From the NCBI RefSeq assembly GCF_000372525.1, contig NZ_AQUR01000083.1:1-64000 (forward strand): 64,000 bases of DNA, read 5' to 3'. The position numbers and the translations under genes are program-made. The notes beneath the pieces are model-generated. The model made no database searches and was not told the origin of the DNA. It saw only the letters and a list, made by a program, of their open reading frames with translations. The DNA is from Cupriavidus neocaledonicus (GTDB lineage Bacteria; Pseudomonadota; Gammaproteobacteria; Burkholderiales; Burkholderiaceae). This document shows, in pieces, positions 30,758-41,811 of the stretch; the first letter of the stretch is position 1, and every line of letters begins with the position of its first letter.

Positions 30758-31957
30758 ATGTCTTCTGATGTGAACCAGGCCGGCCCCGCCATGCGCGGCG
30801 TCACGCGCGCCGAATCCGGTGCCGACGAGGCCTACCTCGAACCTTCCTTCCTGCGCCGCCTGAGCTGGGTGGACTGGCTGTTCGCGCTCGCGCTTGCCGC
30901 CGGCGCCGGCGTGGCGCTGGCGCAATACGGACAGTGGATGGACGGCTACGACAAGGCCGTGCTGATCGGCGCCGTGCCCACTTTCGCGCTGCTGGGCTGG
31001 CACTGGAAGCCGGTGCGGCTGCTGATGGTGGCACTGGCAGTGCTGTCGCTGTTTGCGATCCAGCTCTACCAGGGCCAGCTCGCGCGCGCCGACCAGGCCT
31101 TCTTCCTCAAGTATTTCCTGTCGAGCCAGTCGGCCATCCTGTGGATGAGCGCACTGGTGTTCCTGTCGACGCTGTTCTACTGGGTCGGGCTGGCCACGCG
31201 CTCGGGCACCGGCTACAGCCTCGGCAGCAAGCTGTGCTGGGGCGCGGTGGTGCTGGGCTTCACCGGCATGCTGGTGCGCTGGTACGAGTCCTACCTGCTC
31301 GGCACCGACATCGGCCACATCCCGATCTCGAACCTGTACGAAGTCTTCGTGCTGTTCACGCTGATCACCTCGCTGTTCTACCTGTACTACGAAGGCCGTT
31401 ACGCCACGCGCGCGCTGGGCCCGTTCGTCATGCTGGTGGTTTCGGCCGCGGTGGGCTTCCTGCTGTGGTACACGGTCAGCCGCAATGCGCAGGAGATCCA
31501 GCCGCTGGTGCCCGCGCTGCAAAGCTGGTGGATGAAGATCCACGTGCCGGCCAACTTTATCGGCTACGGCACCTTTGCGCTGGCGGCGATGGTCGCGGTG
31601 GCCTACCTGCTCAAGCAGCGCGGCATCCTGGCCGAGCGCCTGCCGTCGCTGGAGCTGCTCGACGACGTGATGTACAAGGCGATCGCGGTCGGTTTCGCCT
31701 TCTTCACCATCGCCACCATCCTCGGCGCGCTGTGGGCGGCCGAGGCCTGGGGCGGCTACTGGAGCTGGGACCCGAAGGAAACCTGGGCGCTGATCGTGTG
31801 GCTGAACTATGCAGCGTGGCTGCATATGCGGCTGATGAAGGGGCTGCGCGGCACGGTGGCGGCCTGGTGGGCGCTGGTGGGCCTGCTGGTGACGACCTTT
31901 GCCTTCCTCGGCGTGAACATGTTCCTGTCAGGGCTGCACAGCTACGGCGAACTCTGA
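30758..31957 (+). CDS. ccsA: Cytochrome c biogenesis protein CcsA/CcsB (ResC-type heme handling protein)
   Basis: Integral membrane partner of ResB, 399 residues with about eight transmembrane segments. The tryptophan-rich heme-binding WWD motif WGGYWSWDPKE is at 331-341, followed by TWALIVWLNYAAWLH. Conserved histidines flank it. The gene follows resB closely and is closed by a terminator 23 bases after the stop. Naming varies (CcsA, CcsB, ResC) for this protein. Confidence 0.95.
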   Translation: MSSDVNQAGPAMRGVTRAESGADEAYLEPSFLRRLSWVDWLFALALAAGAGVALAQYGQWMDGYDKAVLIGAVPTFALLGWHWKPVRLLMVALAVLSLFAIQLYQGQLARADQAFFLKYFLSSQSAILWMSALVFLSTLFYWVGLATRSGTGYSLGSKLCWGAVVLGFTGMLVRWYESYLLGTDIGHIPISNLYEVFVLFTLITSLFYLYYEGRYATRALGPFVMLVVSAAVGFLLWYTVSRNAQEIQPLVPALQSWWMKIHVPANFIGYGTFALAAMVAVAYLLKQRGILAERLPSLELLDDVMYKAIAVGFAFFTIATILGALWAAEAWGGYWSWDPKETWALIVWLNYAAWLHMRLMKGLRGTVAAWWALVGLLVTTFAFLGVNMFLSGLHSYGEL

Positions 31958-31980
31958 CGCGCATGCTGCAATGCAAAAGA

Positions 31981-32004
31981 CCTGCCTTCGGGCAGGTTTT
32001 TTTT
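31981..32004 (+). terminator. Intrinsic terminator after ccsA
   Basis: CCTGCC, a TTCG tetraloop and GGCAGG (31981-31996), followed by eight T residues. A textbook terminator. Confidence 0.93.
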
Positions 32005-32033
32005 CGACTTTTTTCAATTTTTTTGGCCGCTGC

Positions 32034-32061
32034 GGGAATAAAGAGATCACATCCAGTGTTT
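32034..32061 (+). promoter_or_regulatory. Putative ECF-type promoter of the lipoprotein-sigma operon
   Basis: GGGAATAA (32034-32041) resembles the -35 of ECF sigma promoters, and TGTTT (32057-32061) about 15 bases on may be the -10. A small inverted repeat CCAGT-GTTT-ACTGG (32053-32066) overlaps it. The downstream operon encodes an ECF sigma factor, so autoregulation is plausible. Confidence 0.4.
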
Positions 32062-32113
32062 ACTGGAGGGACGGTGCCGGCTGGCGGCACCGAATTGCAT
32101 GGAGAACAAGATC

Positions 32114-32551
32114 ATGGCAAGTCTGCGTCGTAACGCTGCTGCATCCCTGGTTCGTCCCGGCGCGCTCGCGCTCGGCTGCGCGGCTGTCCTGCTCGCCGGT
32201 TGTGCCGGCATGGGCATGGGCGGCGGCAGCGCCGGCAATCTGCCGCCCACGGTGAAAGTGACCAATGGCGTGCTGACCGATCCGCAGGGCCTGACGCTGT
32301 ACACCTTTGACCGCGACACCGCCGGCAGCGGCAAGAGCGCCTGCAACGGCCCCTGCGCCACCAACTGGCCGCCGCTGATGGCGGCCCCGGGCACCAGCGG
32401 TTCCGGCCAGTACACCATCATCACGCGCGATGACGGCAGCAAGCAGTGGGCCTACCGCGGCCAGCCGCTGTACCGCTTCGCCAAGGACGCCAAGCCGGGC
32501 GACCGCACCGGCGACAACGTCAACAACGTCTGGCACGTGGCCAAGCCCTGA
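32114..32551 (+). CDS. COG4315-type lipoprotein with YxFxxD repeats
   Basis: A 145-residue secreted lipoprotein with lipobox LLAGC (Cys30). It has two copies of the Yx(F/W/Y)xxD motif, YTFDRD (63-68) and YRFAKD (120-125), plus a C-N-G-P-C segment (77-81) between them. This is the Lipoprotein_15/COG4315 family, whose function is unknown. The ATG at 32114 has GGAG 9 bases upstream and is preferred to an in-frame ATG at 32099. It heads an operon with an ECF sigma and anti-sigma factor, a recurrent arrangement that suggests an envelope stress response. Confidence 0.85.
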   Translation: MASLRRNAAASLVRPGALALGCAAVLLAGCAGMGMGGGSAGNLPPTVKVTNGVLTDPQGLTLYTFDRDTAGSGKSACNGPCATNWPPLMAAPGTSGSGQYTIITRDDGSKQWAYRGQPLYRFAKDAKPGDRTGDNVNNVWHVAKP

Positions 32552-32572
32552 CGCGGCGGCAGCCACCCCAAG

Positions 32573-32608
32573 GCACAACAGCCACGACAGCCACAACAGC
32601 CACAACAG
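32573..32608 (+). repeat. Four tandem 9-bp units before the sigma factor gene
   Basis: Four units of CCACAACAG or one-base variants run directly up to two bases before the sigma factor ATG. The usual ribosome binding site is missing there. Copy-number change would alter the spacing upstream of the start codon in multiples of three. Confidence 0.75.
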
Positions 32609-32609
32609 C

Positions 32610-33149
32610 ATGGATGGGTTTGACGGCCAGCTCGTTGCGCTGGCGCCGCGACTGCGGCGCCATGCGCGCGGCCTCACCGGCGATGCGGCGCTGGCCGACG
32701 ACCTGGTGCAGGACACGCTCGAGCGCGCGCTGCGCTACCGCTGGCGCTTCCGCCTGCGCCCCGGCGCCTGGTGGGGCGACGGCGCCGATGGCCTGCTGCC
32801 GTGGCTGCTGACACTGATGCACCGCCTGCGCCTGAACGCCTTGCGCCGCAAGGACCTGGTGGTGGCCACCGATACCCTGCCCGAGGTCAGCGGCCCCGCC
32901 GAAGACCCGGGACTGCGGCGTGACCTGTCGCAGGCACTGGCGCAACTGCCCGAGCCGCAGCGCGCCGTGCTGCTGCTGGTCAGCCTGGAACAACTGACCT
33001 ACGCCGAGGCCGCGCGCGTGCTCGACATCCCGCCAGGCACGGTGATGTCGCGGCTGGCGCGGGCGCGCGAACAGATGCGGCGGCTGCTTGACGGCGCGGC
33101 GCCGAATCGAACTGCCACGGCCGCCAATGCGCTGCAACGGGTGAAATGA
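32610..33149 (+). CDS. ECF-family RNA polymerase sigma factor
   Basis: The 179-residue protein has sigma region 2 (about 5-85: ALADDLVQDTLERALRYRWRF, then WLLTLMHRLRLNALRRK) and region 4 (about 115-165: LPEPQRAVLLLVSLEQLTYAEAARVLDIPPGTVMSRLARAREQMRRLL in parts). No Shine-Dalgarno sequence is seen before the ATG; the 9-bp repeat lies there. An in-frame ATG at 32430 would overlap the lipoprotein gene and add residues without homology. Its last four bases overlap the anti-sigma gene, fitting a coupled sigma/anti-sigma pair. Confidence 0.88.
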   Translation: MDGFDGQLVALAPRLRRHARGLTGDAALADDLVQDTLERALRYRWRFRLRPGAWWGDGADGLLPWLLTLMHRLRLNALRRKDLVVATDTLPEVSGPAEDPGLRRDLSQALAQLPEPQRAVLLLVSLEQLTYAEAARVLDIPPGTVMSRLARAREQMRRLLDGAAPNRTATAANALQRVK

Positions 33150-34009
33150 TGCCGGGCATCCAGGAAGCCGATCTCCACGCCTATGCCGACGGCCAGCTGG
33201 CCGGCGCGCGCCGCGCCGCCGTCGAAGCCTACCTGGCGCAGCATCCCGACGCGGCGGCACAAGTGGCCGCCTGGCGCCGGCAGGCCGAGGCGCTGCACGG
33301 CGCGCTCGACCCCGTACTCAATGAACCGGTGCCCCTGGCGGCCCTGCCGCCGGGTTTGCACGGCGACCGGGGCCGCAACCGCGGCCGCGATGGCAGGCGT
33401 GATGGCGCCCGCCCGTGGCCGCGCTGGGCCATGGGCGTGGCGGCCACGTGCGCGTCGGTCGCGCTGCTGGCCGTGGGCGGTACGCTGGGCTGGCTGGCGC
33501 ACGGCCGTCTTGGCGGCGGCACGCTGGTGCTCGCGCCCGGCGAGCGCTTTGCGCGCGAGGCGCTCGCCACCCACGCGGTCTACGCCCCGGAGATGCGCCA
33601 CCCGGTGGAAGTCGCCGCGACCGAAGAGGCCCACCTGGTCGCCTGGCTGTCCCGGCGCCTGGGCACCGCGCTGCAGGTGCCCGACCTGCGTGCGCAGGGC
33701 TTCCACCTGATCGGCGGCCGGCTGGGCGTGGCCGAGGGCGGCCCGTCGGCGATCCTGATGTATGAAGCCGACGACGGCACGCGCCTGTCGCTGCAGTTGC
33801 GGCGCATGGCGCAGGGCACGCCCGATACCGGCTTCCGCGTCGAGCGCATGACGGGCGAGGGCGCGCGCCGGCGCGCGCCGGGTCGCGACCCGATGATGGC
33901 GTTCTACTGGATCGACCGCGACCTGGGCTTTGCGCTGGCGGGGCCGCTGGAACGCGCCCGGCTGCTGACGCTGGCGCAGGTGGTGTATCAGCAATACCAG
34001 GGCGGATAA
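33146..34009 (+). CDS. Transmembrane anti-sigma factor (putative)
   Basis: This 287-residue protein has a short N-terminal cytoplasmic domain typical of anti-sigma factors ([27 protein letters not shown] is the recognised opening, in parts). A single transmembrane helix at about 94-117 follows, then a periplasmic domain. It overlaps the sigma gene by four bases, and its membrane topology suits a sensor that holds the sigma factor at the membrane. It may start at either of two adjacent ATG codons (33146 or 33149). Zinc-binding HxxxCxxC residues are absent. Confidence 0.82.
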   Translation: MMPGIQEADLHAYADGQLAGARRAAVEAYLAQHPDAAAQVAAWRRQAEALHGALDPVLNEPVPLAALPPGLHGDRGRNRGRDGRRDGARPWPRWAMGVAATCASVALLAVGGTLGWLAHGRLGGGTLVLAPGERFAREALATHAVYAPEMRHPVEVAATEEAHLVAWLSRRLGTALQVPDLRAQGFHLIGGRLGVAEGGPSAILMYEADDGTRLSLQLRRMAQGTPDTGFRVERMTGEGARRRAPGRDPMMAFYWIDRDLGFALAGPLERARLLTLAQVVYQQYQGG

Positions 34010-34185
34010 CGACCCCGCGCCGCACTTGCGGCACATGGCAGGCGCAGGCGCCTGCAGGCTCGCTTTCGACGTCATTGCAAAAAATCTGTCAGGACTGGCC
34101 CGCACTCCACGACCAAGCCCGGAGTCCAATCCTGCAAGCACGCGGCGCCGCCGGCGCCGGCACGACCAGGCAATCGAGGAAAACC

Positions 34186-35187
<1,002 letters not shown>

Positions 35188-35201
35188 TGCAAGGCGAGCG
35201 C

Positions 35202-35885
35202 ATGGCTACCTCTTCTCCCGCGGCCACGGCGGCGGCCCGCAAGCCGGCCGGCCTGGCCACGCTGTCGCCGCAACGGGTGCGCGCGCTCAAGCTGGCGATC
35301 TGGGTGTTGGCGCTGCTGCCGTTCGTGCGCCTGCTGTACCTGGGCGCCACCGGGCAGTTCGGCGCCAACCCGCTTGAATTCGTGACACGCTCGACCGGCA
35401 CCTGGACCCTGGTGATGCTGTGCCTGACGCTGGCGATCACGCCGCTGCGCCGCCTCACCGGCTGGAACTGGCTGATCCGGATGCGGCGCATGCTGGGCCT
35501 GTTCGCGTTCTTCTATGGCCTGCAGCACTTCCTGCTGTGGATCGGCGTGGACCGCGGCTTCGACTTCGCCTACATGATCAAGGACGTGTACAAGCGGCCC
35601 TTCATCACGGTCGGTTTTACCGCGTTCATGCTGATGGTGCCGCTGGCGCTGACCTCGACCAACGGCATGGTGCGGCGCCTGGGCGGCAAGCGCTGGCAGG
35701 CGCTGCATCGGCTGGTCTATGCCATCGCGGTGCTGGCCATCCTGCACTACTGGTGGCACAAGGCAGGCAAGAACGACTTCGGCGAAGTCTCGATCTACGC
35801 CGCGGTGGTGTTCGTGCTGCTGGGGATGCGGGTGTGGTGGCGGCTGCGCAAGCCGGCCGCGGTGACGCGCCAGCCCGCCGCATAA
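35202..35885 (+). CDS. msrQ: Heme-binding membrane subunit MsrQ (YedZ)
   Basis: b-type heme membrane protein that passes electrons from the quinone pool to MsrP. The 227 residues have about six transmembrane helices, with histidines in YGLQHFLLW, KRWQALHRLVY and AILHYWWH. The ATG at 35202 has AAGG 7 bases upstream. An ATG at 35187 overlapping the msrP stop is an alternative that adds five residues. It ends 28 bases before the convergent lysA. Confidence 0.94.
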   Translation: MATSSPAATAAARKPAGLATLSPQRVRALKLAIWVLALLPFVRLLYLGATGQFGANPLEFVTRSTGTWTLVMLCLTLAITPLRRLTGWNWLIRMRRMLGLFAFFYGLQHFLLWIGVDRGFDFAYMIKDVYKRPFITVGFTAFMLMVPLALTSTNGMVRRLGGKRWQALHRLVYAIAVLAILHYWWHKAGKNDFGEVSIYAAVVFVLLGMRVWWRLRKPAAVTRQPAA

Positions 35886-35912
35886 GACGCGGCGGGCCGG
35901 GTTTGCGGGGAC

Positions 35913-37172
<1,260 letters not shown>

Positions 37173-37174
37173 GG

Positions 37175-37396
37175 TTATCGGGTGGTGGGGGCGGCGGGGG
37201 ACGATGCCGGTGCCGGCGTGGCGGGTGCGGGCGGCACGGCATCGGCACGGCCCAGGCCCGGATCCGGCACGGTCGGCGGGGTCGGCTCGGGCGGCACCTT
37301 GGGCAGGGTCAGCGGCCCGCGGATACCGCATCCGCCCAGCAGGGGCATCGCAAGGGCGGCGGCAAACGCCGATACAATCGCAACACGACGCAGCAT
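37175..37396 (-). CDS. lptM: LptM (YifL)-type small lipoprotein
   Basis: A 73-residue lipoprotein with lipobox LLGGC (Cys23), followed by the diagnostic CGIRGPLTLP, which matches the CG-x-GPL pattern of E. coli YifL/LptM. LptM helps oxidative maturation of the LPS transporter LptD. The rest is a Pro/Ala-rich tail. AAGGAC precedes the ATG at 37396. It is upstream of and probably coupled to lysA, and divergent from cyaY as in E. coli. Confidence 0.88.
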   Translation of the reverse strand: MLRRVAIVSAFAAALAMPLLGGCGIRGPLTLPKVPPEPTPPTVPDPGLGRADAVPPAPATPAPASSPAAPTTR

Positions 37397-37541
37397 CGGG
37401 TCGTCCTTTTGGCTTGTTGGCAAGGCGTTGGATGGCCCGGCGCGCTGGCCGGCCATCCGGAGGATTCTTAACAAAAAAAGCCGTTCGCGCCACGTACGCC
37501 CGGTTCGGGCAGCGGCGGCAACGGCGGTCTCGGAGTTTAGC

Positions 37542-37877
37542 ATGCCCCCCTTGAGCGAAAGCGAGTTCCTGGCCCTGGCCACGCGCGAGCTGGACCGCAT
37601 CGAAGCCGCGGTCGAGGCGGCCGCCGACGCGGCCGACGCCGACATTGAAATCAGCCGCACCGGCAACGTGATGGAACTGGAATTCGAGAACGGTTCCAAG
37701 ATCATCATCAACAGCCAGGCGCCGATGCAGGAACTGTGGGTGGCCGCGCGCGCGGGCGGTTTCCACTTCCGCCGCGAGGGCGAGCGCTGGGTCGATACGC
37801 GCAACGGCGGCGAGCTGTACATGGCGCTGTCGGGTTATGTCAGCGAGCAGGCGGGCGCCAGCCTCAGCCTGCACTGA
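37542..37877 (+). CDS. cyaY: Frataxin-like iron-sulfur cluster protein CyaY
   Basis: 111-residue frataxin that binds iron and modulates the IscS-IscU system. The acidic first helix (SESEFLALATRELDRIEAAVE) and the sheet motif QAPMQELWVAARAGGFHF are characteristic. The ATG at 37542 has CGGAG upstream. It faces lptM-lysA divergently, with a 145-base gap, and shares a bidirectional terminator with mrcA. Confidence 0.95.
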   Translation: MPPLSESEFLALATRELDRIEAAVEAAADAADADIEISRTGNVMELEFENGSKIIINSQAPMQELWVAARAGGFHFRREGERWVDTRNGGELYMALSGYVSEQAGASLSLH

Positions 37878-37903
37878 CGCCAGGCCCCCAAAGCCCAAAA
37901 AGA

Positions 37904-37927
37904 AAAGCCGGCCTGGCGGCCGGCTTT
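37904..37927. terminator. Bidirectional intrinsic terminator between cyaY and mrcA
   Basis: AAAGCCGGCC (37904-37913), loop TGGC and GGCCGGCTTT (37918-37927): a perfect 10-bp stem with A-rich and T-rich flanks, serving both convergent genes. Confidence 0.85.
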
Positions 37928-37947
37928 CTGCTGTCTGGCGAGCGCGC

Positions 37948-40323
37948 TCAGGCGCCGCCGAACATCTCCAGGATCTTGCGTTTCTCGGACTCGGTATCGA
38001 CCGACGGGGTCGTGGATTCTTCCGGCTTGCCCGGCCACGGATCGCCCAGGCCCACCGACGCCACGCCGGCGCCGCCGGCATTCTCTTCGAAGGTCCAGTC
38101 GCCGCCCACCATCAGCACGCCTTCGGGCGCGGGCCGTTCCGGAGACTCCGGCACGCCCTTGAGCGCCTTGCTCATGTAGCCGACCCAGATCGGCAGCGCC
38201 AGTCCGCCGCCGGTTTCGCGCACGCCCAGGCTCTTGGGCTGGTCATAGCCCATCCAGGCGATCGCCACCAGGTTGGGGGTGTAGCCGGCGAACCAGGCGT
38301 CGACCGCGTCGTTGGTGGTGCCGGTCTTGCCGGCCAGGTCGTTGCGGCCCAGGCGCTGCTTGGCGCTGTTGGCGGTGCCGTAGCGCACCACGTCGCGCAG
38401 CATGGTGTCGGCGATAAAGGCCGTGCGGGCGTCGAGCACGCGCACGGCGTCGCTGCCGGCGCGCTGCGGATGGGTTTCGGAGATCACGTTGCCGCGCGCG
38501 TCGACCACCTTCTGGATCAGGTAGGGGTTGACGCGGTAGCCGCCGTTGGCGAACACCGAGTAGGCGCCGGCCATCTGCAGCGGCGTCACCGCGCCGGAGC
38601 CCAGCGCCATCGGCAGGTAGGCGGGGTGCTTGTCGGCCTCGAAGCCGAAGCGGGTGATGTAGTCCTGGGCGTACTGCGTGCCGATCGCGCGCAGGATCCG
38701 CACCGAGACCAGGTTCTTGGACTTGGCCAGCGCGCGGCGCATGGTCATCGGGCCCTCGAAGCGGCCGTCGTAGTTCTTCGGTTCCCACACCTGGCCGCCG
38801 GTATCGGGACCGATCGTCAGCGGCGCATCGTTGATCACGGTGGCCGGCGAGAAGCCCTTTTCCAGCGCCGCCGAGTAGATGAACGGCTTGAAGCTGGAGC
38901 CGGGCTGGCGCCAGGCCTGGGTCACGTGGTTGAACTTGTTGCGGTTGAAGTCGAAGCCGCCCACCATCGAGCGGATCTCGCCATCCTGCGGATTGATCGA
39001 CACGAACGCCGCGGCCACTTCCGGCAGCTGCGTCACCGCCCAGTTGTTCTTCTCGTCCTGCGTCACGCGGATCACCGCGCCCGGGCGCATCTTCATCTTG
39101 GGCTGCGCGTTGGCCGACAAGGACGGCGAGATAAAGCGCAGCGCCGCGCCTTCGATGGTCGCGACTTCGCCGGACAGCAGCGTCGCCTTGACTTGCTTGG
39201 GCGACACGCTGGTGACCACCGCCGAGCGCAGGTCGCCGCTGCCCGGGTGCTCGACCAGCGCATCGTCGATGGCCTGCTCGCGTTCGGCAGGGTCCGACGG
39301 CAGGTCGATGAAGGCTTCGGGACCGCGGTAGCCGTGCTTGCGCTCGTAGTTCATGATGCCGGTGCGCACGGCTTCATAGGCGGCGTCCTGGTCGGTCTTG
39401 GTCAGCGTGGTGTAGACCGTCAGGCCGCGCGTGTAGGTTTCCTCGCGGTATTGCGCGTACATCAGCTGGCGCACGATCTCGGCCACGTATTCGGCGTGCG
39501 TGGAAAATTCGTTGCCCTCGGTGCGCACCTTCAGCTGGGCCTGCACGGCCTCGTCGTACTGTTCGGGCGTGATGTAGCGCAGGTCGCGCATGCGCTGCAG
39601 GATGTATTCCTGGCGCACCTTGGCCCGGCGCGGGTTGACCACCGGGTTGTACGCCGACGGTGCCTTCGGCAGCCCGGCCAGCATCGCCGCCTCGGCCGGC
39701 GTCACATCGCGCACCGACTTGCCGAAGTACACGCGCGCGGCGCTGTCGAAGCCGTAGGCGCGCTGGCCCAGGTAGATCTGGTTCATGTACAGCTCGAGGA
39801 TCTGGTCCTTGCTCAGGTTGGCCTCGATCTTGTACGCCAGCAGCATCTCGTAGATCTTGCGGGTGTAGGTCTTTTCGCTGGACAGGAAGAAGTTGCGCGC
39901 CACCTGCATGGTGATGGTGGAGGCGCCCTGCGACAGCCCGCCGCGCAGGTTGGCCAGGCCGGCACGCATCACGCCGACGAAGTCGACGCCGCCATGCTCG
40001 TAGAAGCGATCGTCCTCGATCGCCAGCACGGCCTTTTTCATCACGTCCGGGATTTCGGCGATGGGCACGAAGTTGCGCCGCTCTTCGCCGAATTCACCGA
40101 TCAGCACATTGTCCGCGGTGTAGATCCGCAGCGGAATCTTGGGCCGGTAGTCGGTGATGGTGTCCAGCGATGGCAGGTTGGGGGCGGCCACCAGCAGCGC
40201 GTATCCCAGCAGCAGCGCAATCACGACGGCACCGGCGACAACCAGTCCCACCGCCCAGAACATGAGCCGCGTCCAGATCGAACGGCGGGCAGGGTGGGGC
40301 GGCTTGTGTTGTGCTGTGGCCAT
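37948..40323 (-). CDS. mrcA: Penicillin-binding protein 1A
   Basis: Bifunctional class A PBP of 791 residues. It has an N-terminal membrane anchor (about 20-47), a glycosyltransferase GT51 domain with catalytic Glu103 (AIEDDRFYEH), and a transpeptidase domain with S476-S-F-K479, S535-K-N and K666-T-G. It makes and cross-links peptidoglycan. It is divergent from pilM, the usual mrcA-pil arrangement. A TATAAT on its strand (40359-40354) may be the -10 box. Confidence 0.96.
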   Translation of the reverse strand: MATAQHKPPHPARRSIWTRLMFWAVGLVVAGAVVIALLLGYALLVAAPNLPSLDTITDYRPKIPLRIYTADNVLIGEFGEERRNFVPIAEIPDVMKKAVLAIEDDRFYEHGGVDFVGVMRAGLANLRGGLSQGASTITMQVARNFFLSSEKTYTRKIYEMLLAYKIEANLSKDQILELYMNQIYLGQRAYGFDSAARVYFGKSVRDVTPAEAAMLAGLPKAPSAYNPVVNPRRAKVRQEYILQRMRDLRYITPEQYDEAVQAQLKVRTEGNEFSTHAEYVAEIVRQLMYAQYREETYTRGLTVYTTLTKTDQDAAYEAVRTGIMNYERKHGYRGPEAFIDLPSDPAEREQAIDDALVEHPGSGDLRSAVVTSVSPKQVKATLLSGEVATIEGAALRFISPSLSANAQPKMKMRPGAVIRVTQDEKNNWAVTQLPEVAAAFVSINPQDGEIRSMVGGFDFNRNKFNHVTQAWRQPGSSFKPFIYSAALEKGFSPATVINDAPLTIGPDTGGQVWEPKNYDGRFEGPMTMRRALAKSKNLVSVRILRAIGTQYAQDYITRFGFEADKHPAYLPMALGSGAVTPLQMAGAYSVFANGGYRVNPYLIQKVVDARGNVISETHPQRAGSDAVRVLDARTAFIADTMLRDVVRYGTANSAKQRLGRNDLAGKTGTTNDAVDAWFAGYTPNLVAIAWMGYDQPKSLGVRETGGGLALPIWVGYMSKALKGVPESPERPAPEGVLMVGGDWTFEENAGGAGVASVGLGDPWPGKPEESTTPSVDTESEKRKILEMFGGA

Positions 40324-40708
40324 AAGGGAAATACCTAGTCAGGGGTGCTCGCGATTATATCTTCCGGCATCGGCCCGCCCGGGCGCACAGTGGCGGGGGC
40401 GCCGCTATCGCGCTGTTACAAGATGTAAGACCGCGGATGCCGGCGTGCAGGGCGACGTTGGCCGTGACTACGGGGGGAAGCGCGCGGCACAGGCAGGCAT
40501 GGAAGGGAACCCGACGACCGTGGGGTTTTGGCAACGGATTGGTGAGGGCCTTCTCAAAAACAAGTTTGGCCCAGTTCGGCACGTTGCCACCGATGCCGGA
40601 TTTTGTGAGAATCGGCCAACATAAAAAGCACACGTTTCATTCAAGAAACTAGGCTCGCCCGATTAGAGCGTTCAAGCCAGGGGCGAGTTCAAAAGTCAGG
40701 GGGTCACC
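40324..40708. other. 385-base divergent intergenic region mrcA / pilM
   Basis: On the minus strand TATAAT (40354-40359), about 30 bases from the mrcA start, is a probable -10 without a clear -35. On the plus strand TTGCCA (40584-40589), a 17-base spacer and GAGAAT (40607-40612) form a candidate pilM promoter. I see no gene in the remainder; the small open frames here have no recognisable features. Confidence 0.45.
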
Positions 40709-41794
40709 TTGCGTCGGGGCATTCTGTCGGGGCTTCTGCGCCGGACTACGGTCGGCGTGGATATCGGGTCATCCAGTGTCAAGGTAGTCGAGCTCTCCGT
40801 CGGGGGCAGCAGGCAAGACTACCGGCTGGAAAAATGCGCCAGCGAACTGCTGGACCGCAATGCCGTTGCCGATGGCAACGTCATCAATATCGAGGCAGTC
40901 GGGATCGCGCTCAGGCGCGCGCTCGGCAAGGCCGGCATCCGCTCCAGGGAGGTGGTGCTGGGCGTGCCCTCGATGCTGACCGAATCGCAGACGGTCAGCC
41001 TGCCGGACAACCTGTCCGAAGACGAACTCTATTCCCAGGTCGAATCCGAGGCGCACCGGCTCTATCCGCCGTCGCAGGCGGTCAACTTCGACTTTGCCGT
41101 GATTGGCCCCAGCGAGACCGAGGGCGGCATCGGCGTGCGCGTCACCGCCGCCAACAGCGATCGCGTGCAGGAGCGCGTGACCGCGGCCGAAATGGCCGGC
41201 CTCAAGCCGCAGGTGATGGATGTCGAGGAATACGCGGTGCAGCGCTCGATCGTGCAGATGCTGGGCGTGCCGCAGGAGATGTCCGAAGCCGACGCGCGCG
41301 CGCTGCCGGTGGTGGCGGTGGTCCACCTGGGCGGCAGCCGCTCCAAGGCTATCTTCTACCAGGGCTGGAAAGAACTCTACGAACAGCCGCTGAACAGCTA
41401 CGGCGACCAGCTCACGCAAAGCGCGGCGCGCATGTTCACGCTTGACGCGCTCAAGGCCGAGATCAAGAAGCGCAAGAACACGCTGCCCGAAGCCTGGCGC
41501 GCGCAGCTGCTCAAGCCCTCGCTCGATGCCCTGGCCATGGAAGTGCAGTCCGCCATCGGCAACTTCATCGCCAGTTCCAGCCTGGGACGGGTCGACGAGA
41601 TCCTGCTGTCCGGCGGGCATGCATCGTTGTTCGGCGTGCAGGCAGCGATCCAGCACCAGACCAAAATCACCACCACGCTGGCGAATCCGTTCGCCAACAT
41701 GGCGACCAACGCCAAGGTCAATGAGCGCTACCTGCAGCGCGACCTGCCGGCCTATATCGTCAGTGTCGGGCTGGCCCTGCGCGGCCTGCAATAA
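40709..41794 (+). CDS. pilM: Type IV pilus assembly protein PilM
   Basis: Actin-like cytoplasmic ATPase-fold protein that binds PilN and links the inner-membrane platform of type IV pili to the motors. In 361 residues the nucleotide motif GVDIGSSSVKVVEL is at 16-29. It starts with TTG at 40709, with AGGGGG 5-6 bases upstream; no early in-frame ATG exists. It heads the pilMNOPQ operon, which is complete here. Confidence 0.95.
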   Translation: MRRGILSGLLRRTTVGVDIGSSSVKVVELSVGGSRQDYRLEKCASELLDRNAVADGNVINIEAVGIALRRALGKAGIRSREVVLGVPSMLTESQTVSLPDNLSEDELYSQVESEAHRLYPPSQAVNFDFAVIGPSETEGGIGVRVTAANSDRVQERVTAAEMAGLKPQVMDVEEYAVQRSIVQMLGVPQEMSEADARALPVVAVVHLGGSRSKAIFYQGWKELYEQPLNSYGDQLTQSAARMFTLDALKAEIKKRKNTLPEAWRAQLLKPSLDALAMEVQSAIGNFIASSSLGRVDEILLSGGHASLFGVQAAIQHQTKITTTLANPFANMATNAKVNERYLQRDLPAYIVSVGLALRGLQ

Positions 41795-41811
41795 CGCACC
41801 GGAGGCACGAG

